DNA from: JAUVZF01 sp964539385
Lineage (GTDB): Bacteria > Planctomycetota > Phycisphaerae > FEN-1346
NCBI GenBank assembly: GCA_964539385.1
Contig: CAZIJC010000005.1
Location: 6,492 to 70,491 of the forward strand
Direction: 5' to 3'
Length of the DNA: 64,000 nt
How positions within the stretch are numbered: the first letter of the stretch is position 1; every line of letters begins with the position of its first letter. The notes under the pieces were generated by a model. The model was not told where the DNA came from. It ran no database searches and worked only from the letters and a program-made list of their open reading frames with translations. Shown piece by piece: positions 60,085-64,000 of this stretch. The translations under genes were made by a program, and so were the position numbers.

Positions 60085-60660
60085 TGCTCTATCGCAGGTA
60101 ACACATTCTGCGCGGTCCGTATGGACCGCGCCCCGCCCGCCCCGCGACGCTGCCGCCAAGTGATTTAACTTGACCCATATAACATCTCGAAGTACGGGAC
60201 ATTGATGAGAGGAAGGGCAAAATCGCCCTTGTGTCAAGTGCGATTTGTCCCCGCAGGGGTGTGGGCCCGTACGGGTGGCAGAAATGGCGCCCACGCTGTT
60301 TTCCCCTTTCCCTCTCCCCGGGCCGCTGAAGCGGCCCGGGGAGAGGGAAAGGAAAAGGCCGTAAGGACACTCCACGATGCGATTCCCGGCCTAAAAGGCC
60401 GGGTCTGGACCCCTGCGGGGCAAAGGCCCGCGAGCGGGCCTGAACACCATCCACACCGCCGCAACCGGTTGCCGGAAATCGTTGCCACGCCCCTTCCCAG
60501 GGGAGTGGTTGTGAAGAGGCTTGCTTTGGTGGGCGGAATCTGGTAAGAGGTGTGTACCCACGCCTTGCGGCCGGGGGATGGACGGCCACGCCTGAGCCAC
60601 ACTTCGGCTCAACGGAGCCTGACTCAAACACCAAAGGAGCCGTATGAGGAGAGTCTCGCC
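60085..60660. repeat. Intergenic region rich in GC hairpins (REP-like)
   Basis: Several perfect or near-perfect palindromes lie here. One is CGCGGTCC-GTAT-GGACCGCG near 60110. The strongest has 23-bp arms: 60305-60327 pairs with 60330-60352 around a 2-nt loop. Others are CCCGGCCT-AAA-AGGCCGGG near 60385 and AGGCCCGC-GA-GCGGGCCT near 60425. No gene is recognised. The first hairpins could terminate the YkgJ transcript. Confidence 0.6.
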
Positions 60661-61773
60661 ATGAGGAAGCCAACATTCGCGGTGATCGGGGCCGGATGCG
60701 GCGGCCAGGCCATGGCCGGACACCTTGCATCGGCCGGTTATGACGTGAGCCTTTGGAACCGGTCCGCCGCCCGAATCGCGCCGTTTAAGGATCGGGGCTC
60801 CATCGAACTTCAGGGCAAAATCCGGGGCGTCGGACGGCTCGCCTACATCGGCACCGACCTGGCGAAGGCACTGGCGGACCGAGACGTCATCATGATCGTC
60901 ACGACCGCCACGGGGCACAGGCCGCTGGCCGAGAGGATGGCCACCCTTCTGCAGGACGGCCAGGTCATTCTCCTCAACCCCGGCAGAACCTTCGGGGCGA
61001 TGGAGGTCTCTCGCGTTCTGCGGCAGTGCGGCTGCACGGCCGAGACTATCGTCGCAGAAGCCAGCACGCTCGTGTACGTGTCGCGTGTCGCCGTCCCCGG
61101 CACGGCCACCATCAAGGCGGTCAAACGGGAGGTGTTCGTCTCGGCGGTCCGTGCCGAGGAGACCCTGTATCTGCTGAGTCGTCTCGGCGGCGTGTACCCG
61201 CAGTTCGTCGCCGCGCCGTCGCTGCTGGAGACCAGCCTCGGCAACATCGGTGCGATTTTCCATCCGGCCATTGCCCTGTTCAACAAACACAGAATCCGCG
61301 CAAAGGAGCCGTTCGACTTCTACACTGACGGGATCACCCGGAAGGTGGCGCGGCGTCTTGCCCAAGTGGACGGCGAGTTCCAGGCGCTGGCCCGTAGCCT
61401 GGGCGCGCGGCCCCTCTCGGTCGCTCAGTGGCTCCATTCCAGGTACGGCCTGGAACCGTCCGACGTGTTCACGATGCTCCGCTCGAATCCGAGTTACCAG
61501 GACGTCAAGGCCCCGACGACCCTCGACCACCGTTATCTGTGGGAAGACATCCCCATGGGCCTCGTGCCCATGTCGGAGTTGGCCAAGGCCCTCGGCGTCG
61601 CGACGCCGGCCATCGATCATCTCATCGACGAAGGGTCTCTGACGCTCGGGCGAGACTTCCGGACGGAGGGGAGAACGCTTGCCAAACTCGGCCTCTCGGT
61701 CGGGGGCGTCAGGGAGGAACTCGCAGCCATCATCCGGGGCGAAGACCGGGTCCCGGAGAGCGTTCATGCCTGA
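60661..61773 (+). CDS. NAD/NADP octopine/opine dehydrogenase-family protein
   Basis: 370 residues from the ATG at 60661 with GAGGAGAG upstream. The Rossmann motif is FAVIGAGCGGQAMAGHLASA. The second-domain helix region has LLETSLGNIGAIFHPAIALF, which contains the H of the opine dehydrogenase catalytic region, and later APTTLDHRYLWEDIPMGLVP, a phrase characteristic of this family. It probably reduces an imine formed between an amino acid and a keto acid, or the reverse. It overlaps the following gene by 8 nt. Confidence 0.85.
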   Translation: MRKPTFAVIGAGCGGQAMAGHLASAGYDVSLWNRSAARIAPFKDRGSIELQGKIRGVGRLAYIGTDLAKALADRDVIMIVTTATGHRPLAERMATLLQDGQVILLNPGRTFGAMEVSRVLRQCGCTAETIVAEASTLVYVSRVAVPGTATIKAVKREVFVSAVRAEETLYLLSRLGGVYPQFVAAPSLLETSLGNIGAIFHPAIALFNKHRIRAKEPFDFYTDGITRKVARRLAQVDGEFQALARSLGARPLSVAQWLHSRYGLEPSDVFTMLRSNPSYQDVKAPTTLDHRYLWEDIPMGLVPMSELAKALGVATPAIDHLIDEGSLTLGRDFRTEGRTLAKLGLSVGGVREELAAIIRGEDRVPESVHA

Positions 61774-63631
61774 ACCGGTGACCCGTGCCGACACCATCGG
61801 TCTGGCCCGGACCCGGATCGACGCCCACACGCTTGGCCTGTCCCGGGCCGACGAACTCCTCCGTGCGTCCGGCTTCCGGACGGTCATCGCCGGGCCGCCT
61901 CTGTGCGGGGCCTTCTCGGAGCCGGCCCGAGCGGAGAACTCATCGCGTATTCGGAAGTGGCTCTCCGAGAACCGCGTCAGTGTCCTTTGCTTCTCTTACC
62001 GCCTTGGCGCCGAAGACGGGGTGCGCGTCTTTCGGCGCCTGATGGGGCAACTGGCGAGCGACCGGCTCCTCAAGACGTGCGGCGGGCGGATCAAGGCGGT
62101 CTATTTTGCAGGGCTGCCGGCCGCCTGTGACGCCGTACACCACCTTTATGGCGATGCGGTCGGCGTTTTCCGCGGCGACGAAAGCCCTCGCGAAACCCTG
62201 ACGCGCATGGGCATTGACCCCGCGCTGGCCCCGGACGACATCGTCGGCGTCCACCCCTACGACGCCGCCCTCGCGAGTTTCGGCCGAGACGTGATCGCGG
62301 CGGGCGAGGCCGCATCGGTCATGCCCGTGGACAGAGCGACCTCGAAGTCATTTGGCACGGAGCAGGAGAAGGTTGTTGACAGGATGGAGCACGGCCGCAG
62401 GCACGGTCTCCCGCCGCTGATGCGGGCCCATGCGGGCCCGTATCAATCGAATCGGCGAGAGGCCGTGAAGCGCTTTGAGTCCTGGTGCCGGGAACTTGCA
62501 CGTGCCGGCCTGCTGGATGTCCTCTCCATCGGCACGTCGCAACTGACCCAAGAGCGGTTCGGCGAGGCGTGGGACGGCAGGCCGAACGGGGGCGGCGTAC
62601 CGATCGCTTCACCGCGCGAATACGAGCGGATAGGGCAGGCCGCCAGGCCCATGCTCGTCAGGACGTACGCGGGTAACCGAAACGTGCCCGAACTCGCCGC
62701 CATGTACGAACGCACCATCAACAACGCCTGGCACGCCCTGTCGCTGTGGTGGTTCTCGCGTCTCGACGGGCGGGGCCCGAACGCGGTGCCGGCGAACCTG
62801 CGGGAGCACATCGAAGCCGTGCGGCTGGTGGCCTCGGCGGGGAAACCGTACGAACCCAACGTCGCCCACCAGTTCGCCTTCCGGGGGGCCGATGACGTAA
62901 CGTGTATCGTGTCGGCGGTTCTGGCGGCCAGGACCGCCAGACGACTCGGCATCGGCCACCTCATCCTGCCCATTATGCTGAACCAGCCCAAGTATACATG
63001 GGGCGTCAACGACCTGGCCAAGGCGCGCGCCGCCCTGACACTCGTCAGGGAACTCGAAGGCTCCAACTTCCGGGTCACTCTCCAGACCCGCGCCGGGCTG
63101 GACTACCTGTCGCATGAACTGCCGAAGGCGAAGGCACAACTGGCGGCCGTCACGGCGCTGATGGACGACATCGAACCGGACGACCCCCGCAGCCCCGACA
63201 TCATCCACGTCGTCAGTTACTGTGAGGGACACCACCTGGCCACGCCACAGATCATCAACGAGAGCATCCGGATCACGCGAGCGGCGTTGGCTTCGTACCG
63301 GCGCCTCCGGGCCGGGGGGCAAGTGGACGACATGTCGGCCCATCCGGAGGTGCGCGAGAGAACGTCCTTTCTGATCCAAGGCGCCCGGCACGTCCTCGCG
63401 ACGGTTGAGGCGTGCGTGGATCGCCCGTATACCCCCCGGGGGCTTTACGACATCTTTCGTCTGGGTTTTCTGCCGGTCCCGCAGTTGATGCACTGCCGGG
63501 ACGAGTTTCCCGAGGCCGTCCGCCGGCAGACCGAGGTTCGCGGCGGGCGAGTGGACGTTTGTGTGGACGGAAAGCCGCTGCCGCCCGAAGAGCGAATGCA
63601 GCAGGTCACCGCAAGGATGCTGGACGGATGA
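61766..63631 (+). CDS. Glutamate-mutase-E / cobalamin-mutase-like TIM-barrel protein (tentative)
   Basis: 621 residues from the ATG at 61766 (GGAGAG upstream). The N-terminal ~170 residues look like a B12-binding-type Rossmann domain (VIAGPPLCGAFSEPARAENS, SVLCFSYRLGAEDGVRVF). The larger C-terminal part has phrases seen in methylaspartate-mutase-E-like barrels (VLSIGTSQLTQERFG, LQTRAGLDYLSHELPKAKAQ, DIIHVVSYCEGHHLATPQII). I do not see the canonical DxHxxG cobalamin motif. Coupling to an opine dehydrogenase suggests amino-acid catabolism. The assignment is uncertain. Confidence 0.5.
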   Translation: MPEPVTRADTIGLARTRIDAHTLGLSRADELLRASGFRTVIAGPPLCGAFSEPARAENSSRIRKWLSENRVSVLCFSYRLGAEDGVRVFRRLMGQLASDRLLKTCGGRIKAVYFAGLPAACDAVHHLYGDAVGVFRGDESPRETLTRMGIDPALAPDDIVGVHPYDAALASFGRDVIAAGEAASVMPVDRATSKSFGTEQEKVVDRMEHGRRHGLPPLMRAHAGPYQSNRREAVKRFESWCRELARAGLLDVLSIGTSQLTQERFGEAWDGRPNGGGVPIASPREYERIGQAARPMLVRTYAGNRNVPELAAMYERTINNAWHALSLWWFSRLDGRGPNAVPANLREHIEAVRLVASAGKPYEPNVAHQFAFRGADDVTCIVSAVLAARTARRLGIGHLILPIMLNQPKYTWGVNDLAKARAALTLVRELEGSNFRVTLQTRAGLDYLSHELPKAKAQLAAVTALMDDIEPDDPRSPDIIHVVSYCEGHHLATPQIINESIRITRAALASYRRLRAGGQVDDMSAHPEVRERTSFLIQGARHVLATVEACVDRPYTPRGLYDIFRLGFLPVPQLMHCRDEFPEAVRRQTEVRGGRVDVCVDGKPLPPEERMQQVTARMLDG

Positions 63632-63756
63632 AACACGTGAAGATCGGCTTGCTCAAATCCGCGAGGCGCAGGTTGACTCGTGGTCATGAGCGCTACCGGG
63701 CACGGGACCCACACCCTGTGCACGCCCTTTGGAACCACCCGATCATACCTGTTTAG
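63628..63756 (+). CDS. Possible 42-residue basic peptide
   Basis: The ATG overlaps the previous stop as ATGA. The product (MKHVKIGLLKSARRRLTRGH, then ERYRARDPHPVHALWNHPII) is basic and has no known family. It may be a short coupled gene or chance. Confidence 0.3.
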   Translation: MKHVKIGLLKSARRRLTRGHERYRARDPHPVHALWNHPIIPV

Positions 63757-64000
63757 CGTGATGTCATTCCGAGCGATCGCGGCTTGAGGCGCGGTGAGTC
63801 GAGGGAATCTCGCCGTTTTCCGTGCGCCACGTCGGCTTTCCCGTAAAGGTTATGAATTGCGCGAAGGTTGTGCCGGAAGGAAAGATTACTCACTGTCGTG
63901 AACAGGGGCCCGCGCCTTCCCCAGAAACTGCTCCATATTCGGTGTAGGATCCGCGGCAGGGAGTAGAATCTCCGGTCACAGGCATTCATCTCTTGGAGGA
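63757..64000. other. Intergenic end of window with a probable dispersed repeat
   Basis: 63762-63815 (TCATTCCGAGCGATCG onward, to GAGGGAATCT) resembles a short repeat type common between genes in environmental bacterial genomes; that is from memory only. I see no gene up to the window end. Confidence 0.3.

Overview
This window looks like a metagenome-assembled scaffold from a Planctomycetota-like bacterium (PVC group). Both flanks are GC-rich and carry genes typical of such genomes: a MoxR / DUF58 / BatA / VWA membrane-protein cluster, PQQ-type beta-propellers, mutL and paired YkgJ cysteine-cluster proteins. The taxonomic call is an inference from gene content. There are three 100-N scaffold gaps (24737-24836, 40381-40480, 51844-51943), each inside a repetitive coding region.

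Layout. 1-9.6 kb: a minus-strand operon moxR - DUF58 - BatA/VWA - VWA - large membrane protein. 9.85 kb: tRNA-Gly(CCC). About 9.88-54.6 kb: a visibly lower-GC accessory island full of IS fragments. It is bracketed by a 604-bp imperfect direct repeat (9877-10480 and 54563-55166) containing the 3' part of tRNA-Gly and the 3' end of a PQQ-propeller gene. 54.6-64 kb: backbone again, with an intact PQQ protein, a second propeller, mutL, two YkgJ proteins, and an opine-dehydrogenase-like / mutase-like gene pair.

The island is best explained as a magnetosome gene cluster. All its genes of this kind are on the minus strand. They include homologues of MamA (TPR), MamB (CDF), MamI (two copies), MamL, MamQ (LemA fold) and MamE/MamO-like trypsin proteases, together with FeoA/FeoB and a DtxR-type regulator. 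Around these sit genes that are unusual for such clusters: a proton/sodium-pumping pyrophosphatase fused to two N-terminal PDZ domains; a roughly 960-residue PDZ/PDZ/NifX-like/zinc-ribbon protein; a second CDF that has lost its metal-site residues; a membrane rhodanese; a membrane metallophosphoesterase; a YugP-type protease; a complete electron-bifurcating FixABCX set interrupted by an IS256 derivative; and two paralogous sets of small membrane protein + Lys-rich protein + coiled-coil/HEAT protein. No MamK-like actin and no CXXCH magnetochrome motif were recognised here.

A working model, which is inference: FeoAB imports ferrous iron under DtxR-type control; MamB/MamQ/MamL/MamI build and load the vesicle; the MamE-like protease and its catalytically dead partner direct maturation; the PDZ-anchored pyrophosphatase handles protons or membrane energy at the magnetosome; FixABCX and the NifX/zinc-ribbon protein provide redox or iron handling; and the coiled-coil proteins organise the organelles. 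The left part of the island (10.5-13.2 kb) is an oxidative-stress set (zwf, desulfoferrodoxin, frameshifted rubrerythrin, truncated rubredoxin). The 13.2-16.6 kb part holds a CDF/EcsC operon of unknown role.
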